From the NCBI GenBank assembly GCA_012735585.1, contig JAAYGX010000077.1:31998-95997 (forward strand): DNA of 64,000 bases, given 5' to 3'. The DNA comes from Tissierella sp. GTDB lineage: Bacteria > Bacillota > Clostridia > Tissierellales > Tissierellaceae. The translations under genes were made by a program, and so were the position numbers. Positions 18,533-26,487 of this stretch are shown here, one piece after another. Below the pieces are notes generated by a model, which was not told where the DNA came from, did not search any database, and was given only the letters and a program-made list of their open reading frames with translations. The stretch's first letter is position 1, and each line of letters opens with the position of its first letter.

Positions 18533-18684
18533 CATCACAGATTTGTTCGCTTCCTACCGGTCGCACAAATCTGCCCATCCAGGACTCCATATCTTATTCC
18601 TACGGAGTACATTAAGGTTGGAGCTCGTTGCGGTTGACCTACATCAGTTCGCAGAAATTCACTGCTCAATGTGTTAGGGCATAC
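18533..18684 (-). repeat. Structured repeat copy R2, between two T-box modules
   Basis: Same order as R1: TATGCCCTAA block, short hairpin (GCAG/CTGC), linker GGTCAACCGCAACGAGCTCC, hairpin 2 (CAGATTTGT/ACAAATCTG) and TGTGATGGGAGACTGCGA. An extra hairpin (ACTCC/GGAGT) sits before hairpin 2, making this copy about 35 nt longer. It abuts the T tract of the first T-box terminator. Confidence 0.85.
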
Positions 18685-18910
18685 AAAAGTCCTCCATCCC
18701 TTAATAAAAGGGACGAAGGACTTAATCTTCCGCGTTACCACCCAAATTGATCTAATGATCCACTCTACGCAGTGTAACGGCTGCATCCGTTTTGCTTATC
18801 GCAAACCATCCGAGGTAGCATTTGATAAATCTTAAGACCTACTTTCACCAGCCGTAGGCTCTCTAAACTTAAAGTTTTTATCAATTTCCTCTTCATCTGT
18901 TTATTATATA
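18685..18910 (-). promoter_or_regulatory. T-box riboswitch (probable alanine specifier)
   Basis: On the - strand: stem I with AGAGAG and CGGCTGGTGAAAG, specifier loop TATCAAATGCTACCTC, the T-box TTTGGGTGGTAACGCGG, and a terminator (18685-18725; GTCCTTCGTCCCTT / AAGGGATGGAGGAC, T4). Aligned to the Met T-box at 26121-26400, the triplet before A-CC is GCU, alanine. The canonical AGUA on the other side of the specifier loop is not clear, so the codon call is moderate. Confidence 0.85.
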
Positions 18911-18916
18911 AAGATT

Positions 18917-18945
18917 AGTATACACTCTTTAACACAATAAAGCAA
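18917..18945 (-). promoter_or_regulatory. Sigma-A promoter of T-box/aminotransferase transcript
   Basis: TTGCTT (18940-18945), 17-nt spacer, TATACT (18917-18922) on the - strand, directly upstream of the T-box leader. Confidence 0.65.
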
Positions 18946-19010
18946 TGGTTTTTTTGATTTATGAGCTTAATCTATCCGAATAAATTGATACATAAGTTTT
19001 TCTACAATAA

Positions 19011-19050
19011 AATAACCTAAGAATAATTAGTAAACTATCCTTAGGCTATT
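19011..19050 (-). terminator. Terminator after megL
   Basis: AATAGCCTAAG pairs with CTTAGGTTATT on the - strand, followed by TTATTG. It directly follows the megL stop codon. Confidence 0.7.
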
Positions 19051-19057
19051 TCTATTT

Positions 19058-20263
19058 TTACTTAATATTGTTTAATGCCTCATCTAAGTCATTAATTATA
19101 TCTTCTGCATCTTCTAATCCTATTGCTAATCTTACAAGTCCATCTGTTATACCAGCTTCTAATCTTGCTTCTCTAGGTAATTGAGGATGTGTCATAGATG
19201 CCGGGTGCTCTATTAAAGTTTCCGCATCTCCTAAGCTTACTGCTAAAGTACACAGTTTAACACTATTCATCAATTGTCTACCTGCATCAACTCCACCTTT
19301 AACCTCGAAACTAACCACTCCTCCAAAGTCGTCCATTTGTTTTTTAGCTAATTCATGTTGTGGATGACTCTCTAACCCTGGATAATGTACTGCTTCTATC
19401 ATAGGATGTGTTTCTAAGAATTTTGCTACTTCGAATGCTGTTTCTGTGATTTTTCTCATTCTAACACCTAAAGTCTTGATACCTCTTATTATCAGCCAAG
19501 CGTCAAATGGACTTATGGCAGCACCCGTTGTATCCATAACACCATCAAATCTAATTTTGTCTATAATAGCCTTCTTACCAATTACGACTCCTGCAATAAC
19601 ATCCCCATGTCCATTAATGAATTTAGTCGCACTATGAATTACTAAATCCGCTCCTAACTTCAATGGTTTTTGTGAATATGGTGATGCAAATGTACCATCA
19701 ATTAATAGAAGTGCTCCATGTTCATGGGCTATTTTAGCAGCTTCCTCAATATCTACCAACGAAAGAACTGGATTAGACGGGCTTTCAATATATACTATTT
19801 TTGTATTTTGCTTCATTGCTTTTCTTATGTTTTCTGGGTTTGTTGCATCTACAAACGTTGTTTCGATACCAAATCTACTACAATGTCTATCTAAGAATGC
19901 ATAGGCTGAACCATATATTGAATTTGCTGATACTATATGGTCTCCTTGACTACAAAGGGTAAGTATAGAAGTTGTAATAGCACCTACTCCTGAAGAAAGG
20001 GCAAGTGCAGCTTCTCCACCTTCAAGTATCGCTAATTTGTTTTCAAGTTGTTCTTGAGTTGGACTTCCTACTCTAGTATATAGATAGGCACCTGGCTCTC
20101 CTTTATTTGTAAATTTATCCGCAGCTTCTTCAGCATTTTTAAATACATATGTTGAAGTTTGATATATTGGTGTGGATAATGATCCAGTAATTTCATCAAT
20201 ATCTTGTCCTGCATGAACAATTTGTGTGTCAAATCCTTTTTTTTCAATATTTTCTTTTTTCAT
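19058..20263 (-). CDS. megL: Methionine gamma-lyase family PLP enzyme
   Basis: 401 residues of the Cys/Met metabolism PLP family. The N-terminus has [40 protein letters not shown] and the PLP lysine in [11 protein letters not shown] are present. [22 protein letters not shown] is as in methionine gamma-lyases. The active-site Cys of classical MGLs (YGC) is Ser here (IYGSAYAF), so cystathionine gamma-lyase or another C-S lyase is possible. It is cotranscribed with brnQ from a sigma-54 promoter, consistent with catabolism of an imported amino acid. Confidence 0.8.
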   Translation of the reverse strand: MKKENIEKKGFDTQIVHAGQDIDEITGSLSTPIYQTSTYVFKNAEEAADKFTNKGEPGAYLYTRVGSPTQEQLENKLAILEGGEAALALSSGVGAITTSILTLCSQGDHIVSANSIYGSAYAFLDRHCSRFGIETTFVDATNPENIRKAMKQNTKIVYIESPSNPVLSLVDIEEAAKIAHEHGALLLIDGTFASPYSQKPLKLGADLVIHSATKFINGHGDVIAGVVIGKKAIIDKIRFDGVMDTTGAAISPFDAWLIIRGIKTLGVRMRKITETAFEVAKFLETHPMIEAVHYPGLESHPQHELAKKQMDDFGGVVSFEVKGGVDAGRQLMNSVKLCTLAVSLGDAETLIEHPASMTHPQLPREARLEAGITDGLVRLAIGLEDAEDIINDLDEALNNIK

Positions 20264-20305
20264 TTTAACTCCTCCTATTGATTCAAATATTTATTTTAAT
20301 TTATA

Positions 20306-21592
20306 TTAATTAACAGCAAGCTCGTCTTCCCTTTTACCAATAATAGCTCCTCCTACAAATCCAACAATTGCAGGAATTATCCAAGCAAATCCATGTTCAC
20401 TCAATGGTATTATATCTATTAATGTAGTTAAAAATGGAATATTTAGTACTAACTCAAATACCTCTAAACCACTTACGATTAGTGTAAACAATGCAGCTCC
20501 TTGAAGTGCAGACTTTGGCACATGCTTATAAAACAATCCTAAAATTACTGCAACTATAAGTATTGGATATATAGCTAGGAATATTGGGTCTGATATGAAT
20601 ATTATTCTATCTACACCTAATAGCGCAATCCCACCTGATATCACACTAGATATTACAGCAACTTTCTTATAGCTTAATTTCCCATCCGTTACTTTTTCAA
20701 AGAATCCTGCTATTGCTGTAGTCTCTCCAATAGCTGTAGTTAAACAAGCTAGAATAACAGCAATTCCTAAAGCAAATAATCCACTTCTTCCTAATAATGT
20801 ATCAACTATTGAAAGTATAAGTACGGATCTATCTATGTCATTAGGATAAAGAGCACTTGCAGCTGCTCCTTGGTATAAAAGTCCTGTATATACGATACAT
20901 AGGAATAGAAGAGCTACTCCTCCTGCTATTGCAGTCATCTTATTTCTTTCCTTATCAGATGTATAACCTTTTCTTGTAATATCTGCAATAATTACTCCAC
21001 CAATTAAATAGCTAACTAATAAGTCCCCTGTTTGATAACCACCTAGGAATGCATTAATAAATGGATTATTTAAATCTGTTTTTACAGGTTGTCCTACTGG
21101 AGTAATAACTCCCTTTATAATAATAAATATTAGGATAGTTACTAACGCTGGAGTCAGTATTGAGCCAATTTTATCTATTACATTGTTCTTATCATTAACA
21201 AAGTAATATGTAGCTAAAAAATAAATTATGATAAAAGGCAACATTGGAGCCTTTGGAAATAATGCTTGTACTCCTAATTCAAATGCAACGGCACCGGTTC
21301 TTGGTACTGCAATGAAAGTACAAAATAACATAATCACCGCAAGTACGACTTTAGCAAATTTAGGATGGATCTTGTCAGTCATCTTTTCAACTGAGCCGCC
21401 TGCATAAGATATAGCATAAACCGCTACAATAGGTAGTAAAACACCTGAGGAAACAAAACCTACAATAGCACCAACCCAACCAGTACCTGATTGTAATCCT
21501 AAAAATGGTGGAAATATTAAATTTCCTGCTCCAAAAAACGTAGCAAAAAGTGCAAGACCTATAACTATGGAATCTCTTAAGTTCTTTTTCAT
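20306..21592 (-). CDS. brnQ: BrnQ-type branched-chain amino acid cation symporter
   Basis: 428 residues from the ATG at 21592 with AGGTGATA upstream; a longer frame to 21664 lacks such a site. About 12 membrane helices; FATFFGAGNLIFPPFLG near the N-terminus and AVPRTGAVAFELGV are family hallmarks. LIV-II transporters import Leu, Ile and Val, and sometimes methionine, with Na+ or H+. The pairing with megL suggests uptake feeding 2-oxoacid formation. Confidence 0.92.
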   Translation of the reverse strand: MKKNLRDSIVIGLALFATFFGAGNLIFPPFLGLQSGTGWVGAIVGFVSSGVLLPIVAVYAISYAGGSVEKMTDKIHPKFAKVVLAVIMLFCTFIAVPRTGAVAFELGVQALFPKAPMLPFIIIYFLATYYFVNDKNNVIDKIGSILTPALVTILIFIIIKGVITPVGQPVKTDLNNPFINAFLGGYQTGDLLVSYLIGGVIIADITRKGYTSDKERNKMTAIAGGVALLFLCIVYTGLLYQGAAASALYPNDIDRSVLILSIVDTLLGRSGLFALGIAVILACLTTAIGETTAIAGFFEKVTDGKLSYKKVAVISSVISGGIALLGVDRIIFISDPIFLAIYPILIVAVILGLFYKHVPKSALQGAALFTLIVSGLEVFELVLNIPFLTTLIDIIPLSEHGFAWIIPAIVGFVGGAIIGKREDELAVN

Positions 21593-21689
21593 ATATATCA
21601 CCTCATAGTTTGATTTGATTGATGAATACGTTTTACAAAAGCACCTCCTTTTTTTATTCATCAAGTTGGATTTACTTATCTATATACAT

Positions 21690-21706
21690 AGCAATTATCG
21701 TGCCAA
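21690..21706 (-). promoter_or_regulatory. Sigma-54 (-24/-12) promoter of brnQ-megL
   Basis: TTGGCACGATAATTGCT on the - strand is an essentially perfect TTGGCACG-N4-TTGCT element. It lies about 100 nt upstream of the brnQ start, and the adjacent gene encodes a sigma-54 activator. Confidence 0.9.
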
Positions 21707-21711
21707 AAATT

Positions 21712-21755
21712 AAAACCCGGTTAATTAGCCTTTTTAGATAATTAACTGGGTTTTA
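21712..21755 (-). terminator. Terminator-like hairpin after the sigma-54 activator gene
   Basis: AAAACCC(a)GTTAATTA pairs with TAATTAAC(c)GGGTTTT with one mismatch; on the - strand it is followed by TTTTAATTTTT. It probably ends the activator transcript just before the brnQ promoter. Confidence 0.7.
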
Positions 21756-21760
21756 AACCT

Positions 21761-21810
21761 ATTTAGTAAAGCCAAATTTTACTAAATTGTAAAATTTGGC
21801 TTTACTAAAT
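21761..21810. promoter_or_regulatory. Large perfect dyad, probable activator binding region
   Basis: Two 22-nt arms (21761-21782 and 21789-21810) are exact reverse complements around a 6-nt loop. Within the first arm and loop lies a smaller dyad, TTTAGTAAA-N7-TTTACTAAA, with a near copy in the second arm. The centre is about 85 nt upstream of the -24/-12 promoter, a usual distance for enhancer sites. It begins at the activator stop codon. Confidence 0.6.
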
Positions 21811-23216
21811 TATCCTATATTATATTTATTTATTTTAAAATTTAATAATTGTTTTGAAATACCAAGATTCCTAGCAGCTTCTATTTTTTTATTCCCTGAT
21901 TTAGCTAGCTCCTTCATAATTAACTGTTTTTCATATTCATCAACCATGATGTTTAAACGGTTATCTGTAATATCTTCATTTGTACTACTCTTATCTTTAT
22001 AAAATCTTATCCTTCTAGGAATATCTTCTAAAGTGATAACAGATGAAGTAACATTATTGTAAGCTGATTCTATTACATTTTTTAACTCTCTTACATTTCC
22101 CGGCCAATTATATTCATAAAGTTTATCAAATACTTCTTTATCTGTTTCTGTAATACTTACGTTCATCTTTTTATTATAAAATTTAATAAAATTATCAACT
22201 AGTAAAGATATATCATCTTTTCTCTCTCTTAATGGTGGTAAGTCGATTTGCACCACACCTATTCTATAGAATAAATCTTCTCTAAGTCTTCCTTCTTCAA
22301 TTAATATTTCTGGTTCTTCATTTGTAGCTGCCATGACTCTAATATCTATTGGTATATATTTATTTCCACCCACTTTTCTAATCATCTTTTCTTCAATAGC
22401 CTTAAGTAATTTACTTTGTAAAACTATATCTAATGAATTAATCTCATCCAAAAATAGTGTTCCACCATTTGCCTCTTCAAACAGACCTGTTGTATTATCC
22501 GATCCAGTAAAACTTCCTTTTACTGTTCCAAACATTAGACTTTCAAATAAGGTTGCTGGAATGGCACTGCAATTTACCGAAACATATTGTTTTCTATACC
22601 TACTGCTTAGATTATGAATTGATTGAGCTATCAATTCCTTTCCAGTGCCAGTCTCACCGTAAATCAACACTGGTGAATCTGTTTTAGAGGTACGATGGAT
22701 TCTTTCTTTAATATTTATCATAGTTTTATTATTTGATTGTATATTATCTATTGTATATGCAGTATTATTCTTTCTAAACATTCTATGTGGTGAATTGTTT
22801 TCAATTAACTTTATATCTTCTTTGTTGAAATAATAACGACTAAATTCTACAGCTCCTACAACTTCACCATCAGCAATTATCGGAAAAATTGAATTATAAG
22901 TATACACTGTTCTATCTTTTTTTGTTTTATGAATTTGTTTGTTATTTAATATAGGCTTTCCAGTACGCAATACTGTCATTAATGTACTATTATTGTCATC
23001 CAACTCTGCCCACGCCTCTGTTATTTTATTCCCTATAACTTTTTCAGGTGGTATTGAAAGAAGTTCCATTTGATTAATATCAGCATAATCATAAAAAACT
23101 ACTATACCATTTTTATCTACAACAGTGATATTCTCATAATCTCCAAGTCCTCTGATACTATCAGTATCAATATTCTCAAATACTCTTAATAAATTTTTAT
23201 TGTTTTTCATAACCAT
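21810..23216 (-). CDS. Sigma-54 dependent activator (PAS, AAA+, Fis HTH)
   Basis: 468 residues. An N-terminal PAS-like sensor (about 20-130) is followed by the AAA+ core: Walker A GETGTGKELIAQSIH, a GSFTGS variant of the GAFTGA loop that contacts sigma-54, Walker B GTLFLDEINSL and the R-finger region NLFYRIGVV-like (EDLFYRIGVVQIDLPPLRER). The C-terminal Fis-type helix-turn-helix is AARNLGISKQLLNFKINKY. It resembles RocR-like regulators of amino-acid catabolism and most likely activates brnQ-megL. Confidence 0.92.
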   Translation of the reverse strand: MVMKNNKNLLRVFENIDTDSIRGLGDYENITVVDKNGIVVFYDYADINQMELLSIPPEKVIGNKITEAWAELDDNNSTLMTVLRTGKPILNNKQIHKTKKDRTVYTYNSIFPIIADGEVVGAVEFSRYYFNKEDIKLIENNSPHRMFRKNNTAYTIDNIQSNNKTMINIKERIHRTSKTDSPVLIYGETGTGKELIAQSIHNLSSRYRKQYVSVNCSAIPATLFESLMFGTVKGSFTGSDNTTGLFEEANGGTLFLDEINSLDIVLQSKLLKAIEEKMIRKVGGNKYIPIDIRVMAATNEEPEILIEEGRLREDLFYRIGVVQIDLPPLRERKDDISLLVDNFIKFYNKKMNVSITETDKEVFDKLYEYNWPGNVRELKNVIESAYNNVTSSVITLEDIPRRIRFYKDKSSTNEDITDNRLNIMVDEYEKQLIMKELAKSGNKKIEAARNLGISKQLLNFKINKYNIG

Positions 23217-23368
23217 GATTTTATACTCAATCCTTTCTGATAATGTTTAATCTAATATCCTGGATTACAATTATAAAATACAATTTAATTACTCTCATAA
23301 TTCACAATATATTATACATGAACATCTTTAAAAATACAAAAGAGCATTTTAGGTGGGAATTTATAAAC

Positions 23369-23407
23369 AAAGCCCCTATTTTTTTAAGAAAAAATAATAG
23401 GGGCTTT
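23369..23407. terminator. Terminator after metQ
   Basis: AAAGCCCCTATT / AATAGGGGCTTT with A/T-rich loop and T tracts on both strands. It lies just beyond the metQ stop. Confidence 0.8.
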
Positions 23408-23447
23408 GTTTTAATCATTCTATAATACTTATATATTCTTTACCAAA

Positions 23448-24287
23448 TTAAAATACCGGTTTAATTGTACCTTGGTATTCCCTTTCAATAAATTCTCTAG
23501 CTGCATCTGAATTTAGTATTTCTATTACTTTAAGGTAGGTTTCATTGTTTTCTTCCCCTGCTTTTACTGCTACGATATTGGCATATGGTGATTGGTCTCC
23601 TTCTACTAGGATACTGTCATTGGTTGGGTTTAATCCTGCGTCTATTGCAAAGTTGGCATTGATTACTCCACCATCTACGTCTGTATAAGTTCTAGCAATA
23701 TTAGCTGCATCCAATGCAGTGAATTTAAGATTTTTAGGATTAGAAACTATATCTGCTTCTGTTGCGTTTAAGTCTGTTGGATCTTTTAATTCAATTAATC
23801 CTTCACTTTGTAATAATAAAAGTGCTCTTGCTCCATTTGTTGGATCATCTGGAATCAGAATCTCTGCTCCATCTGGCAATTCTTCTACTGAACTATATTC
23901 TTCAGAATATAACGCAAGTGGTTCTACATGTACTTGTCCAATAACCTCAAGGTCTAGACCATGTTCTGCTGAGAAGTTGTCTAGGTAAGGTTTATGTTGG
24001 AAGTAGTTGATGTCTAAGTCCCCATCATCTAGGGCTAGGTTTGGTTGAACATAATCATCAAAGGTTACTATCTCAACTTCTATACCTGCTGCTACAAATT
24101 CTGATTCTAGAGCTTCTACAATTTCACCATGTGGAGCTGGTGATACACCTATGACTACTTTTTCTGTTGAAACTTCAGGTCCGCCAGTTGATACATCTGG
24201 AGCCTTTTCCCCTCCACCATTACTTGAACAAGCTGTAAATACTAATAATGCTGCTAAAGTTAAACTTAGTAATATTCTTTTTTTCAT
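23448..24287 (-). CDS. metQ: Methionine ABC transporter substrate-binding lipoprotein MetQ
   Basis: 279 residues. Lipoprotein signal ends LLVFTAC. NlpA/MetQ motifs: VIGVSPAPHGEIVEAL, DLDINYFQHKPYLDNF, ILIPDDPTNGARALLLLQ and GLNPTNDSI. AAGGAGGATATA precedes the ATG. It is the last gene of metN-metI-metQ behind a Met T-box. Confidence 0.95.
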   Translation of the reverse strand: MKKRILLSLTLAALLVFTACSSNGGGEKAPDVSTGGPEVSTEKVVIGVSPAPHGEIVEALESEFVAAGIEVEIVTFDDYVQPNLALDDGDLDINYFQHKPYLDNFSAEHGLDLEVIGQVHVEPLALYSEEYSSVEELPDGAEILIPDDPTNGARALLLLQSEGLIELKDPTDLNATEADIVSNPKNLKFTALDAANIARTYTDVDGGVINANFAIDAGLNPTNDSILVEGDQSPYANIVAVKAGEENNETYLKVIEILNSDAAREFIEREYQGTIKPVF

Positions 24288-24300
24288 TTTTATATCCTCC

Positions 24301-24951
24301 TTATTTTCTATCTAATGTTTTTGATAAATTATTGCCTATAAATTGAACCAATTGTACTAAAATTATAATTGCAATACATGCAGCCCAAAGTATGTCTATT
24401 TGGTTTCTAGAATATCCATATCTAAGTGCCACATCTCCCAAACCCCCTCCTCCTATTAAACCTACTATGGCTGATTGACCGACTAGATTTATTATAGTCA
24501 TTGTCACAGTTGAGATTGTTTGAGGAAGAGATTCTTTGAGTACAACTTTTTTGACTATGGTATGTGTATCTGAACCCATGGCTTTTGCCGCCTCTATGAT
24601 ACCTTTATCTAGACCATTAAAATTCCCTTCCAAGATTCTAGCTATAAATGGTATTGCTGTAACTGTTAGGGGTACAATTGATGCTGTAGTTCCTATTCTC
24701 CTGCCTACGATTAACTTTGTGAGAGGCATCACCAAAAGCATCAACACTGCAAAGGGTAGTGATCTAAATACATTTACAAAGCCATCTAGAATTTTATAAA
24801 CTGTTGGATTTTCTGATAATCCACCTTGTTGGGTAGTGTATAGGAGTATCCCTAAAGGAAGCCCAACAATTACTGCTATCAAAGATGAAACTCCAACCAT
24901 TATTAGGGTCTCAGGTATTGCCGGCAATACTATGCTTAATATTCTCTCCAT
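24301..24951 (-). CDS. metI: Methionine ABC transporter permease MetI
   Basis: 216 residues with five to six membrane helices. The EAA loop EAAKAMGSDTHTIVKKVVLKESLP and IVGLIGGGGLGDVALRYGY are typical of MetI. It starts one base after the metN stop. Confidence 0.95.
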   Translation of the reverse strand: MERILSIVLPAIPETLIMVGVSSLIAVIVGLPLGILLYTTQQGGLSENPTVYKILDGFVNVFRSLPFAVLMLLVMPLTKLIVGRRIGTTASIVPLTVTAIPFIARILEGNFNGLDKGIIEAAKAMGSDTHTIVKKVVLKESLPQTISTVTMTIINLVGQSAIVGLIGGGGLGDVALRYGYSRNQIDILWAACIAIIILVQLVQFIGNNLSKTLDRK

Positions 24952-25959
24952 TTACAACACCTCCACTCCAACATTTTGCTTACTTAACTCTAATACTGCT
25001 GCTTCAATATCTTCATCACTTCCATCTAGCTCTACAGTGAGATAACCTGAAACATCTCCTTTGGCTAATCTATTGATATTGCCCGACAATATATTGACGG
25101 TACAATTGGAATGTTTAATTAAATTGTTTACTATTGGTCTTTTAGCTACTGTACTATCAAAGTGTAATCTCATAAGCCTTCCGTTGAATTCATCAGGGTC
25201 AAATATCTGATCTTCAATTGCATCAGGTAATGATTTAATAAAAGATTTGGTCCTATCAGTTTTTGGGTTTTTGAATATATTTTCTACAGTGTTGGATTCA
25301 ATAATTTTTCCATTTTCCATTACAGCTATTCTATCGCAAATATTTTTTGCTACTTCCATTTGATGCGTTATCATAACAATGGTCATATTATATCTTTTTA
25401 CCGAATTTCGTAATAGGTTTAAAATTTGTTCAGTATTTGCCGGATCTAAGGCTGATGTGGATTCATCACTTAATAATATCTTAGGCTTTGTTGCTAAAGC
25501 CCTTGCAATAGCTACCCTTTGTTTTTGTCCACCTGAAATTTCTGAAGGGTAGGAGTTTCTTTTTTCTTTTAGATCAATAAAATCCAGCATCTCTTCTACA
25601 GTTGCTTCTATTTCTTTTTTGTTCATCCCTATAATCTCTAATGGATATGCTATGTTCTCATAGACTGTACTTTGTTCAAATAGATTAAAATTTTGAAAAA
25701 TCATTCCTATATTTCTTCTAGTTTCCAAAAGGGATTTTTTATCCAAATCATTGATGCAAACACCATCAATATTGACTGTTCCAGATGTAGGCTCTTCTAA
25801 TCTATTTAAACATCTTACTAATGTTGACTTTCCTGCACCACTTAACCCAATAATCCCAAATACTTCTCCCTTTTCAACTTCAAAGGATACATCATCTATA
25901 GCTCTGAAAGTTCCATATTCAGTTTTAAAATCTTTTACTAAATTTCTTACTTTTATCAT
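24952..25959 (-). CDS. metN: Methionine ABC transporter ATPase MetN
   Basis: 335 residues. Walker A GLSGAGKSTLVR, signature ISGGQKQR, Walker B ILLSDESTSALDP and H-loop VMITHQMEV. The C-terminal about 75 residues form the NIL domain (LMRLHFDSTVAKRPIVNNLIKH), the methionine-sensing domain that inhibits transport when methionine is plentiful. AAGGAGAAGA precedes the ATG. Confidence 0.96.
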   Translation of the reverse strand: MIKVRNLVKDFKTEYGTFRAIDDVSFEVEKGEVFGIIGLSGAGKSTLVRCLNRLEEPTSGTVNIDGVCINDLDKKSLLETRRNIGMIFQNFNLFEQSTVYENIAYPLEIIGMNKKEIEATVEEMLDFIDLKEKRNSYPSEISGGQKQRVAIARALATKPKILLSDESTSALDPANTEQILNLLRNSVKRYNMTIVMITHQMEVAKNICDRIAVMENGKIIESNTVENIFKNPKTDRTKSFIKSLPDAIEDQIFDPDEFNGRLMRLHFDSTVAKRPIVNNLIKHSNCTVNILSGNINRLAKGDVSGYLTVELDGSDEDIEAAVLELSKQNVGVEVL

Positions 25960-26004
25960 ATTTCTTCTCCTTACAAATAAAAAGTATCACGCAGCCTTGC
26001 GGCT

Positions 26005-26120
26005 CGCAGTCTCGCATCACAAATTTATTCACTCGTATACACTCGTGTAAATTTGGAGCTCGTTGCGGTTGACCTACCATCGATTTGTAGAAAAACACTG
26101 CAAATCGGCTTAGGGCATAC
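26005..26120 (-). repeat. Structured repeat copy R3, downstream of Met T-box
   Basis: On the - strand: TATGCCCTAA, hairpin 1 (CGATTTG/CAAATCG), linker GGTCAACCGCAACGAGCTCC, hairpin 2 (CAAATTTA/TAAATTTG), and TGTGATGCGAGACTGCGA. It begins exactly at the T tract of the Met T-box terminator and ends about 45 nt before metN. Stems differ from R1 and R2 but remain paired. Confidence 0.85.
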
Positions 26121-26400
26121 AAAAAGCTTCCATCCTATAAAGGACGAAAGCTTTGCTCACGTGTTACCACCTTAATTTATCTTTTTATCACTAAAAAGAC
26201 CTCACGAGGTACTATCATACCCCTAACGCTATAACAGGCGTCCCTGTCGCAGCCTAAACAAAATGTCTCGGTGCGAAAGACTCCAAGGCCATGTTCCAAA
26301 GTTCTTTTCCCATTTCTCTCACCTAATGAAATGTCTCTGTACGGATAGTTTACCATGTACTCTCCTCTTCATAGTCAAATATTGAAGATATTATTTCGAA
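26121..26400 (-). promoter_or_regulatory. T-box riboswitch with methionine specifier
   Basis: The - strand has GAAGAGGAGAGTACATGG with the AGUA of the specifier loop, the stem I loop ATTAGGTGAGAG, specifier GAACATGGCC (AUG), T-box AAGGTGGTAACACGTG at about 26155-26173 and terminator AAAGCTTTCGTCC / GGATGGAAGCTTT plus T5 at 26121-26154. It should allow metNIQ expression when uncharged tRNA-Met accumulates. Confidence 0.9.
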
Positions 26401-26417
26401 ATAATAATTTAAAATCT

Positions 26418-26446
26418 ATTATATTCCTTTAACTTATTAAAGTCAA
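26418..26446 (-). promoter_or_regulatory. Sigma-A promoter of metNIQ leader
   Basis: TTGACT (26441-26446), 17-nt spacer, TATAAT (26418-26423) on the - strand; transcription would start at the 5' end of the T-box leader. Confidence 0.8.
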
Positions 26447-26487
26447 GTAATATTTATAATCTTTTGCCTTCATATTTTTTCTTGCTT

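Noticed and set aside
18535..18786. Open frame of 83 codons on the - strand, containing VGQPQRAP
   Set aside because: It runs through a T-box, its terminator and repeat R2. The VGQPQRAP peptide is only the translation of the conserved repeat linker, also seen in the frame at 25925-26122.
25925..26122. Open frame of 65 codons with VGQPQRAP, on the - strand
   Set aside because: It covers repeat R3 and overlaps the metN start; the likeness to the other frame comes from the repeat, not from a protein family.
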